From an uncultured Clostridia bacterium (GTDB lineage: Bacteria > Bacillota > Clostridia > HGM11327): a stretch of DNA of 48,378 nt. Numbering within the stretch: the first letter of the stretch is position 1; every line of letters starts with the position of its first letter. Position numbers and translations under genes: made by a program. This document shows, in pieces, positions 1 to 7,836 of this stretch. The notes beneath the pieces are model-generated. The model was given only the letters and a program-made list of their open reading frames with translations. It was not told where the DNA came from and did not search any database. The stretch lies in NCBI GenBank assembly GCA_945918795.1, contig CAMEIT010000012.1, positions 1 through 48,378 on the forward strand, given 5' to 3'.

Positions 1-1046
1 AAACAAAGAGAGTTGTTCATTACGACATGAACGATACTGCAAGCGGCAGAAAGTACGCTCTTAGAAATTATATGAATAATGCTCAGATTGGTCTGTCAAT
101 TGCTTCGTACACAACATCTGCAGAAGCTGCAAAGTGGTCTTCTGATATTCGTGAGGTTACAAACTGGAGAGTTTCTCCTGTTATGATTTCACAGGAAGGC
201 AAGAAGTACTCAGTAATAGCATCTTCACAGATAGATACAACATGGTTTGCAATAGGCAACAGACTCGGTGAAGAATTTGCACTTCGTATCTGCGATATGC
301 TTGCATATTCGGCATCTGACGATGGCTATATAAGATACTTCTTCGGAAAAGAAGGCGATCCGTTTGAGGATTCAGTTGAAGATGCAGGTAACTTTATATG
401 GGTATACGATGAGGATTCAGGCGAAAAGAGAATGCGTTTTACCGTTGAAGACAGATTCGGCGGCACATCTGCTGATCCTGATTTCTGGAATGCAATCGAT
501 CCTCACTACTCACTCTTCCCGGACGGCGTTGACTGGGGTATGAACTGGGATTCGGCAGGCAACCTCGCTGACAAATACGGCGTTACGGATACAGGCTTCT
601 ATCCTTCATGGCGTAACTACAAGCTCGGCACAATCTTCTATGCAGACATTACATCATATCCGATGCAGATGACTGTATATTGGGAGAAGCAGGAAGCAAT
701 GGGTAAATACGATATGAAGAGCATCGAAGCTGTTAAGGGCGAAGCTGAGGCAAACAATACAATAATTTACAACGGCTTCTACAAGACACCTAAGGAAGCA
801 CTCGGCGGCGCAGAGAGCAAGGATATCGAGACAAAGATTTCAACAATAGCATCAATCGCTAAGCAGTTCACAATCGATTTCCTCAGCGGAAAGAAGACAG
901 CAACACACTGGGATTCTTACATTAAGGACCTCAAGGCTGCAGGCTATGATGACGTTTACGAATTCTATAAGGCAACTGCATACAGCTTCCCGACACAAAC
1001 AGTATCGGGTACTGAATCACAGTCATCAGTAAACGCAAAGAGATAA
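1..1046 (+). CDS. Extracellular solute-binding lipoprotein, tandem copy 1 (5' truncated by window edge)
   Basis: This is the C-terminal half (about 348 residues) of a protein nearly matching the three complete paralogues that follow. The reading frame is open from base 3, so the window begins inside the gene, at a point corresponding to about residue 315 of the complete copies. The ATG at 27 is internal (HYDMND) and not a real start. Like its paralogues it resembles periplasmic-binding-protein-fold lipoproteins that deliver sugars or oligosaccharides to CUT1 ABC importers; this is inferred from overall pattern, as no family-specific motif is short enough to be decisive. It ends with the shared tail SQSSVNAKR and is followed by its own terminator. 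Differences from the other copies cluster in a few segments, for example around 100-170 and 460-560. The ligand is unknown. Confidence 0.8.
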   Translation, partial: TKRVVHYDMNDTASGRKYALRNYMNNAQIGLSIASYTTSAEAAKWSSDIREVTNWRVSPVMISQEGKKYSVIASSQIDTTWFAIGNRLGEEFALRICDMLAYSASDDGYIRYFFGKEGDPFEDSVEDAGNFIWVYDEDSGEKRMRFTVEDRFGGTSADPDFWNAIDPHYSLFPDGVDWGMNWDSAGNLADKYGVTDTGFYPSWRNYKLGTIFYADITSYPMQMTVYWEKQEAMGKYDMKSIEAVKGEAEANNTIIYNGFYKTPKEALGGAESKDIETKISTIASIAKQFTIDFLSGKKTATHWDSYIKDLKAAGYDDVYEFYKATAYSFPTQTVSGTESQSSVNAKR

Positions 1047-1077
1047 TTATTAAGAAAAAGTAAACAAATCATAAAAC

Positions 1078-1112
1078 CGGAGCGTACATTCCCGTACGTT
1101 CCGCTTTTTTTA
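1078..1112 (+). terminator. Rho-independent terminator of copy 1
   Basis: A 10-bp stem (cggagcgtac at 1078-1087 with gtacgttccg at 1094-1103, one G-T pair), loop attccc, then seven T residues from 1105. It shares the cggagc...gttccg core with the terminators after copies 2 and 3, so the terminator was duplicated with the gene. Confidence 0.9.
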
Positions 1113-1180
1113 TAAATGTAAATGAAATATGAACAAAATCGAAAAAACAACTCTTAATTGTAAACAAACAATTAACTCTG

Positions 1181-1209
1181 TTGACATGAATCGCATAGTG
1201 TGATATTAT
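1181..1209 (+). promoter_or_regulatory. Sigma-A promoter of copy 2
   Basis: TTGACA at 1181-1186 and TATTAT at 1204-1209 are separated by 17 bases. TGTGA directly precedes the -10 (TRTG, -16 element). The upstream flank is A-rich. Transcription should start near 1216, about 55 bases before the start codon. Confidence 0.9.
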
Positions 1210-1223
1210 ATTATAACCCAATA

Positions 1224-1246
1224 AGTATTCGGCATTGCCGAACACT
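1224..1246 (+). promoter_or_regulatory. 5' UTR hairpin ahead of copy 2
   Basis: Agtattcggc (1224-1233) pairs with gccgaacact (1237-1246) with one mismatch around an ATT loop. It lies between the predicted transcript start and the ribosome binding site and has no U run. Copies 3 and 4 carry hairpins of different sequence at the same position, which suggests an mRNA-stabilising or regulatory role. Confidence 0.7.
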
Positions 1247-1270
1247 GAAAAATTATTCCTGGAGGAGTAT

Positions 1271-3250
1271 ATGAAAAAAGTATTATCATTATTGCTGGTA
1301 ATCGCATTGTCAGTTACTCTGTTTGCGGGTTGCGGCAAAGATCCGACATCGGATCCGGGTTCATCAGCTGACCCAACGCCTACGCCGACAGGTGACACAA
1401 TGAGAAGACCACACTATGCAGACGATCTCAGCGATGTAATAAGATTCAATCTCTACGATGAGGCTGATTTTATGACACGTTGGACCGACGTAAGCAGGGA
1501 ATGGATGCTCAATAACTATCATTTGGCTATAAACAATTCAATACCGAATGTTTGGACAGGAGATACATTGAACCTTTCCGACGCTGACACAAGAAAGACA
1601 TATAACACTGCTTTCTCGCAGTTGTTCCAAACGCAGGATACATATCCGGATTATATGCCTGCACTTCACGCAAATGCGGCAGGTTTGGACGCTTGCTTTA
1701 AGGATTTGTTCGATCACCTTGTAGACCTTAACCCATACATTGAGGAAGGCCAGATACTTCACGGTTATGTATCATGGGTTTGGGCAGGCGCAGAGGACTA
1801 TTGGGAATCTGCAAAGAAGGTGTTTGAATCCGATGGCGCTCTTTATGCTTTGCCGAGAAGAGAAATGATGCCTACACAGACATATCTGTGCTATGCTGAA
1901 AAGCAGCTCAACGACATCAACTATCAGTTTGACAACCTCCCGACAACATGGGACGGCTTTGTTGATATGCTCAGAGCATTCAAGAACGTTTCAAGCGATA
2001 ACGTTCCGTTTACACAGGACGGCGCAAGACTCGATACACTTCTCAAGTTCATTGCAACGACATACGGACTTGACTTTAACCTGGATTTCTCATGGACGAC
2101 CAAGAACGGCGAACCGCTCTGGACATATTATTGGGATGAATATCTCCAGATTCTCCAGAGAGCAAACGAGCTTGCTGCGGAAGGCCTTGTTTATACAGAC
2201 TCTGTTGAAACAAAGAGAGTTGTTCACTACGACATGAACGATATGGCAAGCGGCAGAAAGTACGCTCTCAGAAATTATGAGAAAAATGCAAAGTACGGTT
2301 TGTCAATAGCTTCATACACAACACCTGCAACGGCTGCAATGTGGGCTTCCGATATTACAGAGCAGACAGATTGGAGAGTTTCTCCTGTTATGATTTCGCA
2401 GGAAGGCAAAGAGTATTCCGTAATAGGAACTTCACAGATCGACACATCATGGGTTGCAATAGGCAACAGACTCGGTGAAGAATTTGCACTGCGTATCTGC
2501 GATATGCTCGCTTACTCTGCAACTGACGAAGGCTATATAACATACTTCTTCGGCAAGGAAGGTATTCCTTTTGCAAATTCAGTTGAAGAAGCAGGTAACT
2601 ACATTTGGGTAGATGATGAGGATTCAGGCGAAAAGAGAATTCGCTTTACAGTTGCAGACAGATTCGGCGGCCCGTCTTCAGAACCTGATTTCTGGCTCGG
2701 CCTCGATTCTCATTACGGTATGTTCCCGGATGGCGTAAATTATGAAATGTCATGTGAAGCTGCCGGCAACCTCGCTGACAAGTACGGTATTACAGACATA
2801 GGCTTCTATCCGTCATGGCGTAACTTCAAGCTCGGTACTATCTGGTTTGCAGACATTACATCATATCCGATGCAGATGACTGTATATTGGGAGAAACAGG
2901 AATCGATGGGAAGATACGATATGAAGAGCATCGAAGCTGTTAACGGTGTGGCTGAATCAAATAACACTGTAATTTACAACGGTTTCTACAAGACTCCTAA
3001 GGAAGCACTCGGTGCTGAGAGTAAGGATATTGAGACAAAGATTTCAGACTTGTCTGCAATCGCTAAGCAGTTCACAATCGACTTCCTCAGCGGAAAGAAG
3101 ACAGCAACACACTGGGATTCTTACATAAAGGATCTTAAGTCTGCAGGCTATGATGATGTTTACGAGTTCTATAAGGCAACAGCATACAGCTTCCCGACAT
3201 CAACAGTATCGGGCACTGAATCACAGTCATCCGTAAACGCAAAAAGATAA
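1271..3250 (+). CDS. Extracellular solute-binding lipoprotein, tandem copy 2
   Basis: A 659-residue lipoprotein, probably the ligand-capturing subunit of a carbohydrate ABC importer, anchored outside the membrane. The start at 1271 follows GGAGGAG at 1261; an in-frame ATG at 1235 falls inside the 5' UTR hairpin and is rejected. The N-terminus is a lipoprotein signal (MKKVLSLLL...) with lipobox LFAGC and Cys21 as the lipidated residue, followed by a flexible Asp/Pro/Thr linker (DPTPTPT). The remainder resembles family 1 solute-binding proteins: a Trp/Tyr-rich middle (WDGFVDMLRAFKN, YYWDEYLQILQRANELA) and a conserved C-terminal segment (FYKTPKEALGAESKDIETKI). The length is above the usual 400-550. 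It is a monocistronic unit between its own promoter and terminator. Codon choice is strongly skewed, as in highly expressed genes. Ligand and partner permease are unknown. Confidence 0.85.
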   Translation: MKKVLSLLLVIALSVTLFAGCGKDPTSDPGSSADPTPTPTGDTMRRPHYADDLSDVIRFNLYDEADFMTRWTDVSREWMLNNYHLAINNSIPNVWTGDTLNLSDADTRKTYNTAFSQLFQTQDTYPDYMPALHANAAGLDACFKDLFDHLVDLNPYIEEGQILHGYVSWVWAGAEDYWESAKKVFESDGALYALPRREMMPTQTYLCYAEKQLNDINYQFDNLPTTWDGFVDMLRAFKNVSSDNVPFTQDGARLDTLLKFIATTYGLDFNLDFSWTTKNGEPLWTYYWDEYLQILQRANELAAEGLVYTDSVETKRVVHYDMNDMASGRKYALRNYEKNAKYGLSIASYTTPATAAMWASDITEQTDWRVSPVMISQEGKEYSVIGTSQIDTSWVAIGNRLGEEFALRICDMLAYSATDEGYITYFFGKEGIPFANSVEEAGNYIWVDDEDSGEKRIRFTVADRFGGPSSEPDFWLGLDSHYGMFPDGVNYEMSCEAAGNLADKYGITDIGFYPSWRNFKLGTIWFADITSYPMQMTVYWEKQESMGRYDMKSIEAVNGVAESNNTVIYNGFYKTPKEALGAESKDIETKISDLSAIAKQFTIDFLSGKKTATHWDSYIKDLKSAGYDDVYEFYKATAYSFPTSTVSGTESQSSVNAKR

Positions 3251-3281
3251 TAAGTAAATATTGACTTATATTAACACTTAG

Positions 3282-3313
3282 AACGGAGCATACATTGTTG
3301 TGCTCCGTTTTTT
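3282..3313 (+). terminator. Rho-independent terminator of copy 2
   Basis: Aacggagca (3282-3290) pairs with tgctccgtt (3301-3309), with loop tacattgttg, followed by a T run to 3313. It is related to the terminators of copies 1 and 3. Confidence 0.9.
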
Positions 3314-3391
3314 ATAAATGAATAAACTGTTAACAAAAAACATCGATTTAATCTCATTTGTAAAATATTTTAAATAAATACTGAAATAATG

Positions 3392-3420
3392 TTGACATGT
3401 TTTATTTCATGTGATATTAT
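3392..3420 (+). promoter_or_regulatory. Sigma-A promoter of copy 3
   Basis: TTGACA at 3392-3397, a 17-base spacer ending in TGTGA, and TATTAT at 3415-3420. It is nearly the same as the copy 2 promoter although most of the spacer differs. Confidence 0.9.
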
Positions 3421-3434
3421 AGTAAAAGCTTTCT

Positions 3435-3459
3435 GAGTGTTCGCGACTTTCGAACGCTC
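3435..3459 (+). promoter_or_regulatory. 5' UTR hairpin ahead of copy 3
   Basis: Gagtgttcg (3435-3443) pairs with cgaacgctc (3451-3459) with one G-T pair and a 7-base loop. It begins about 8 bases after the predicted transcript start. The sequence differs from the copy 2 hairpin but the position is the same. Confidence 0.65.
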
Positions 3460-3482
3460 AAATTTATTTAACGGAGGAGTAT

Positions 3483-5465
3483 ATGAAGAAAGTATTATCA
3501 ATCCTATTGGTAATCGCATTGTCAGTCACACTGTTTGCGGGCTGCGGAGAGAAGCCGTCATCAAATCCTGATTCATCGGCTGACCCGACGCCTACACCGA
3601 CGAGTGACACAATGAGAAGACCGACATATTCGAATCAACTCGACGATGTCATAAGATTCAATCTCTACGATGAGGCTGATTTTATGACACGTTGGACAGA
3701 CGTAAGCAAGGAATGGATGCTCAATAATTATCATTTGGCTATAAACAATTCTATACCGAATGTATGGACATCTGATACATTGAACCTTTCCGATGCCGAC
3801 ACAAGAAAGACGTATAACACCGCTTTTGCACAGCTGTTCCTTACGCCGGATACATATCCGGATTATATGCCTGCGCTTCACGCAAATGCGGCAGGTACGG
3901 ACGCTTGCTTTAAGGAGCTGTATGATTACCTTGTAGACCTCAATCCTTTCATTGAGGAAGGTCAGATACTTCACAACTATGTATCATGGGTTTGGGCAGG
4001 TGCAGAGGACTATTGGGAATCTGCAAAGAAGATGTTCGAGGTTGACGGAGCGCTTTACGCTTTGCCGAGAAGAGAAATGATGCCTACACAGACATATCTG
4101 TGCTATGCCGAAAAGCTTCTCAACGACGTTAACTATCAGTTTGACAACCTCCCGACAACATGGGACGGCTTCGTTGATGTACTCAGAGCATTCAAGAACC
4201 TCTCAAAGGATAACATTCCTTTCGTACAGGACGGAGCAAGACTCGATACGCTCTTGAAGTTCATTGCTTCAACATACGGTCTTGATTTTAACATGGACTT
4301 CTCTTGGACAACCAAGAACGGCGAACCGCTTTGGACATATTATTGGGATGAGTATCTCCAGATTCTCCAGAGAGCAAACGAGCTCGCTGCAGAAGGCCTT
4401 GTTTACACAGACTCGGTTGAAACAAAGAGAGTCGTTCACTACGACATGAACGATACAGCAAGCGGCAGAAAGTATGCTTTGAGAAATTATGCAACAAATG
4501 CTGCTATGGGCTTGTCCGTTGCATCTTACACAACGTCTGCTCAGGCTGCAATATGGTCTTCTGACCCGAGAGCTGTTACAGATTGGAAGGTTTCACCTGT
4601 AATGATTTCTCAGGAAGGCAAGCAGTACTCATTGATAGGATCTTCACAGATCGACACATCATGGGTTGCAATAGGCAACAGACTCGGTGATGAATTTGCA
4701 CTTCGTATTTGCGATATGCTTTCATATTCCGCAAGTGATGAAGGCTACCTCAGATATTTCTTCGGCAAAGAGGGCGATCCTTTTGCTGATTCAGCTGAAG
4801 AAGCAGGTAACTACATCTGGGTATATGATGAAGATTCAGGCGAAGACAGAATCCGTTTTGCAGTTGCTGACAGATTCGGCGGCGTAAATGAGGACCTTGA
4901 CTTCTGGAAGACAGTCGATGAGCATTATGCTATGCTTGACAAGAACATTAACCTCGGCGAAGCAGAGTGGGACGAATCAGGCAACCTCGCTGACAAATAC
5001 GGCGTTACGGGAACAGGCTTCTATCCGTCATGGCGTAACTTCAAGCTCGGAACTATCTGGTATGCAGACATTACATCATATCCGATGCAGATGACTGTAT
5101 ATTGGGAGAAGCAGGAAGCAATGGGCAGAGGCGACATGAAGAGCATTGAAGGCTTGACATCAGTTGCCGAATCAAATAACTCTGTAATTTACAACGGCTT
5201 CTACAAGACACCTAAGGAAGCACTCGGCGCAGAGAGTAAGGATATTGAGACAAAGATTTCAGATCTTTCCTCGATCGCTAAGCAGTTCACAATCGACTTC
5301 CTCAGCGGAAAGAAGACGGCTACACACTGGGATTCTTACATTAAGGATCTTAAGACTGCAGGCTATGATGACGTTTACGAATTCTATAAGGCAACAGCAT
5401 ACAGCTTCCCAACATCAACAGTTTCGGGTACTGAGTCTCAGTCATCGGTAAACGCAAAAAGATAA
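3483..5465 (+). CDS. Extracellular solute-binding lipoprotein, tandem copy 3
   Basis: A 660-residue lipoprotein paralogous to copies 2 and 4 and to the fragment at the window start. The start follows GGAGGAG (3473-3479). The lipobox is LFAGC with Cys21, then a Pro/Thr linker. The mature protein has the same arrangement as copy 2. It differs mainly in the linker, in the stretch after the conserved YALRNY (NAAMGLSVASYTTSAQAA), in the segment after DRFGG (NEDLDFWKTVDEHYAML) and near KSIEGLTSVAESNN. These scattered blocks between nearly invariant runs would fit binding-site divergence on a fixed scaffold. It is its own transcription unit. Substrate unknown; the class is inferred as for copy 2. 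Confidence 0.85.
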   Translation: MKKVLSILLVIALSVTLFAGCGEKPSSNPDSSADPTPTPTSDTMRRPTYSNQLDDVIRFNLYDEADFMTRWTDVSKEWMLNNYHLAINNSIPNVWTSDTLNLSDADTRKTYNTAFAQLFLTPDTYPDYMPALHANAAGTDACFKELYDYLVDLNPFIEEGQILHNYVSWVWAGAEDYWESAKKMFEVDGALYALPRREMMPTQTYLCYAEKLLNDVNYQFDNLPTTWDGFVDVLRAFKNLSKDNIPFVQDGARLDTLLKFIASTYGLDFNMDFSWTTKNGEPLWTYYWDEYLQILQRANELAAEGLVYTDSVETKRVVHYDMNDTASGRKYALRNYATNAAMGLSVASYTTSAQAAIWSSDPRAVTDWKVSPVMISQEGKQYSLIGSSQIDTSWVAIGNRLGDEFALRICDMLSYSASDEGYLRYFFGKEGDPFADSAEEAGNYIWVYDEDSGEDRIRFAVADRFGGVNEDLDFWKTVDEHYAMLDKNINLGEAEWDESGNLADKYGVTGTGFYPSWRNFKLGTIWYADITSYPMQMTVYWEKQEAMGRGDMKSIEGLTSVAESNNSVIYNGFYKTPKEALGAESKDIETKISDLSSIAKQFTIDFLSGKKTATHWDSYIKDLKTAGYDDVYEFYKATAYSFPTSTVSGTESQSSVNAKR

Positions 5466-5497
5466 TAAGCTGTAATAATATTACAGTACGTCAAATC

Positions 5498-5535
5498 AAA
5501 AGCGGAGCATACTTCAATGTATGTTCCGCTTTTTG
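5498..5535 (+). terminator. Rho-independent terminator of copy 3
   Basis: Aaaagcggagcatac (5498-5512) pairs with gtatgttccgctttt (5519-5533) around loop ttcaat, ending in T residues. The A-rich 5' arm could make it work in both directions. A perfect 17-base palindrome (ctgtaataatattacag, 5470-5486) lies just upstream. Confidence 0.88.
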
Positions 5536-5602
5536 TTAAAAATGTTAAAAATCACAAATTAACAAATATATTGCAAATTTTAAATAAAAAACAAGAAAAC
5601 CA

Positions 5603-5631
5603 TTGACACATATGCACTAATGTGGTATTAT
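5603..5631 (+). promoter_or_regulatory. Sigma-A promoter of copy 4
   Basis: TTGACA at 5603-5608, a 17-base spacer ending TGTGG, and TATTAT at 5626-5631. The same design as the promoters of copies 2 and 3. Confidence 0.9.
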
Positions 5632-5641
5632 AATAACAGTA

Positions 5642-5657
5642 AGTATTGTATAATACT
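5642..5657 (+). promoter_or_regulatory. 5' UTR hairpin ahead of copy 4
   Basis: Agtatt (5642-5647) pairs with aatact (5652-5657) around loop gtat. It is weaker than the hairpins of copies 2 and 3 but sits at the same place in the leader. Confidence 0.5.
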
Positions 5658-5680
5658 AAAACTATATTATGGAGGATTAT

Positions 5681-7651
5681 ATGAAGAAAGTATTATCAAT
5701 TTTATTGGTAATCGCATTGTCAGTCACGCTGTTTGCGGGTTGCGGCAAAGATCCTACATCGGATCCCGGCTCAACAGTTGACCCGACGCCTACGCCGACG
5801 GGTGAAACAATGAGAAAACCTCAGTATGGCGAAATAATAAGATTCAATCTTTATGATGAGGCTGATTACATGACACGCTGGACAGACGTAAGCAAGGAAT
5901 GGATGCTCAATAACTATCAATTGGCTATAAACAATTCAATACCGAATGTTTGGACAGGAGATACATTGAACCTTTCCGATGCTGACACAAGAAAAACATA
6001 CAACACTGCTTTTGCACAGCTGTTCCTCACGCCGGATACATATCCGGATTATATGCCTGCGCTTCATGCAAATGCGGCAGGTACGGACGCTTGCTTTAAG
6101 GACTTGTATGATTATCTTGTAGATCTCAATCCTTTCATTGAGGAAGGACAGATACTTCATGGCTATGTTTCATGGCTGTGGGAAGGCGCAGAGGACTATT
6201 GGGAATCTGCAAAGAAGGTGTTCGAGGTTGACGGAGCACTTTACGCTTTGCCGAGAAGAGAAATGATGCCTGTACAGACATATCTGTGCTATGCTGAAAA
6301 GCTTCTCAACGATATTAACTATCAGCTTGATACGCTTCCGACAACATGGGACGGCTTCGTTGATATTCTCAGAGCATTCAAGAACCTCTCAAGTGATAAC
6401 ATTCCTTTCGTACAGGACGGAGCAAGACTTGATTCACTCTTGAAGTTCATTGCTTCAACATACGGTCTTGATTTTAATATGGACTTCTCATGGACGACAA
6501 AGAACGGCGAACCGCTCTGGACGTATTATTGGGATGAATATCTCCAGATTCTCCAGAGAGCAAACGAGCTTGCGGCTGAAGGACTTGTTTACACAGATAC
6601 TGTTGAAACAAAGAGAGTTGTTCATTACGACATGAACGATACTGCAAGCGGCAGAAAGTATGCTTTGAGAAATTATAAAACAAATGCGTCTATGGGCTTG
6701 TCTATTGCATCTTACACAACATCAGCTCAGGCTGCAATATGGTCTTCTGACCCGAGAGCCGTTACAGATTGGAAGGTTTCTCCTGTAATGATTTCTCAGG
6801 CCGGAAAGCAGTTCTCATTGATAGGAACATCACAGATCGATACATCTTGGGTTGCAATAGGCAACAGACTCGGTGAGGAATTTGCTCTTCGTATTTGCGA
6901 TATGCTTGCATACTCCGCATCAGATGAAGGCTACCTCAGATACTTCTTCGGTAAGGAAGGCGTTCCGTTCGGTTCTTCAGCTGAAGAAGCAGGTAACTAC
7001 ATCTGGGTATACGATGAGGATTCAGGTGAGCAGAGAATCCGCTTTACTGTTGAAGACAGATTCGGCGGAGTGCCGGCAGATCCGGATTACTGGATAAGCC
7101 TCGACGAGCATTTTGCGGCATTCACAAAGACAGGCGTTACAGGTGAAATGTGTTGGGACGAAGCGGGTGACCTCGCTGATAAATACGGCGTTACGGGCAC
7201 AGGCTTCTATCCGTCATGGCGTAACTTCAAGCTCGGTACTATCTGGTATGCAGACGTTACATCATATCCGATGCAGATGACTGTATATTGGGAGAAGCAG
7301 GAAGCAATGGGCAGAGGCGACATGAAGAGTATCCAGGGTATAAGAGCGATTGCCGATTCAAATAATACGGTAATTTACAACGGCTTCTACAAGACACCTA
7401 AGGAAGCACTCGGCGCAGAGAGCAAGGATATTGAGACAAAGATTTCAGACCTTTCTTCAATTGCAAAGCAGTTCACAATAGACTTCCTCAGCGGAAAGAA
7501 GACGGCAACACACTGGGATTCTTACATTAAGGACCTTAAGACTGCAGGCTATGATGACGTTTATGAATTCTATAAGGCAACGGCATACAGCTTCCCGACA
7601 TCAACAGTTTCGGGTACCGAATCACAGTCATCGGTAAACGCAAAGAGATAA
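5681..7651 (+). CDS. Extracellular solute-binding lipoprotein, tandem copy 4
   Basis: A 656-residue lipoprotein, the last of the tandem array. The start at 5681 follows GGAGGA at 5671; an in-frame ATG at 5669 overlaps that ribosome binding site and is rejected. The signal with lipobox LFAGC and Cys21, the Asp/Pro/Thr linker and the overall scaffold are shared with copies 2 and 3. It lacks a few residues after the linker (QYGEIIRF versus longer versions) and has its own variable block after DRFGG (ADPDYWISLDEHFAAFTKTG). Its terminator is unrelated to those of copies 1-3, which marks the downstream end of the duplicated unit. No permease or ATPase gene is adjacent, so it must work with a transporter encoded elsewhere; the CUT1 locus at 36-48 kb is one candidate. 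Confidence 0.85.
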   Translation: MKKVLSILLVIALSVTLFAGCGKDPTSDPGSTVDPTPTPTGETMRKPQYGEIIRFNLYDEADYMTRWTDVSKEWMLNNYQLAINNSIPNVWTGDTLNLSDADTRKTYNTAFAQLFLTPDTYPDYMPALHANAAGTDACFKDLYDYLVDLNPFIEEGQILHGYVSWLWEGAEDYWESAKKVFEVDGALYALPRREMMPVQTYLCYAEKLLNDINYQLDTLPTTWDGFVDILRAFKNLSSDNIPFVQDGARLDSLLKFIASTYGLDFNMDFSWTTKNGEPLWTYYWDEYLQILQRANELAAEGLVYTDTVETKRVVHYDMNDTASGRKYALRNYKTNASMGLSIASYTTSAQAAIWSSDPRAVTDWKVSPVMISQAGKQFSLIGTSQIDTSWVAIGNRLGEEFALRICDMLAYSASDEGYLRYFFGKEGVPFGSSAEEAGNYIWVYDEDSGEQRIRFTVEDRFGGVPADPDYWISLDEHFAAFTKTGVTGEMCWDEAGDLADKYGVTGTGFYPSWRNFKLGTIWYADVTSYPMQMTVYWEKQEAMGRGDMKSIQGIRAIADSNNTVIYNGFYKTPKEALGAESKDIETKISDLSSIAKQFTIDFLSGKKTATHWDSYIKDLKTAGYDDVYEFYKATAYSFPTSTVSGTESQSSVNAKR

Positions 7652-7668
7652 TATAATACGATTCTCGT

Positions 7669-7703
7669 ATCCGACGGATGAAATAATTCCGTCGGATTTT
7701 TTT
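7669..7703 (+). terminator. Rho-independent terminator of copy 4
   Basis: Atccgacgga (7669-7678) pairs perfectly with tccgtcggat (7688-7697), followed by a run of seven T. The sequence is unlike the shared terminator of copies 1-3. Confidence 0.92.
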
Positions 7704-7732
7704 ATCCCAAAAATCAAAAAAATAAACATTGC

Positions 7733-7761
7733 TTGTCAAAATCGTTTATTTGTGGTATACT
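7733..7761 (+). promoter_or_regulatory. Promoter of the mannosyltransferase-like gene
   Basis: TTGTCA at 7733-7738, 17 bases ending TGTGG, and TATACT at 7756-7761. A good sigma-A match with the TRTG element. Confidence 0.8.
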
Positions 7762-7836
7762 AATTAAAATGCGGCTTGCATTGCGGCTGCGGACATTTTC
7801 TTTTGACGTAATATTATTCGGAGGAAAAGCTTTTTT

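Noticed and set aside
5470-5486. Perfect 17-base palindrome ctgtaataatattacag as an operator
   Set aside because: It sits directly after a stop codon and upstream of a terminator rather than near a promoter, and is not seen at the other copies.
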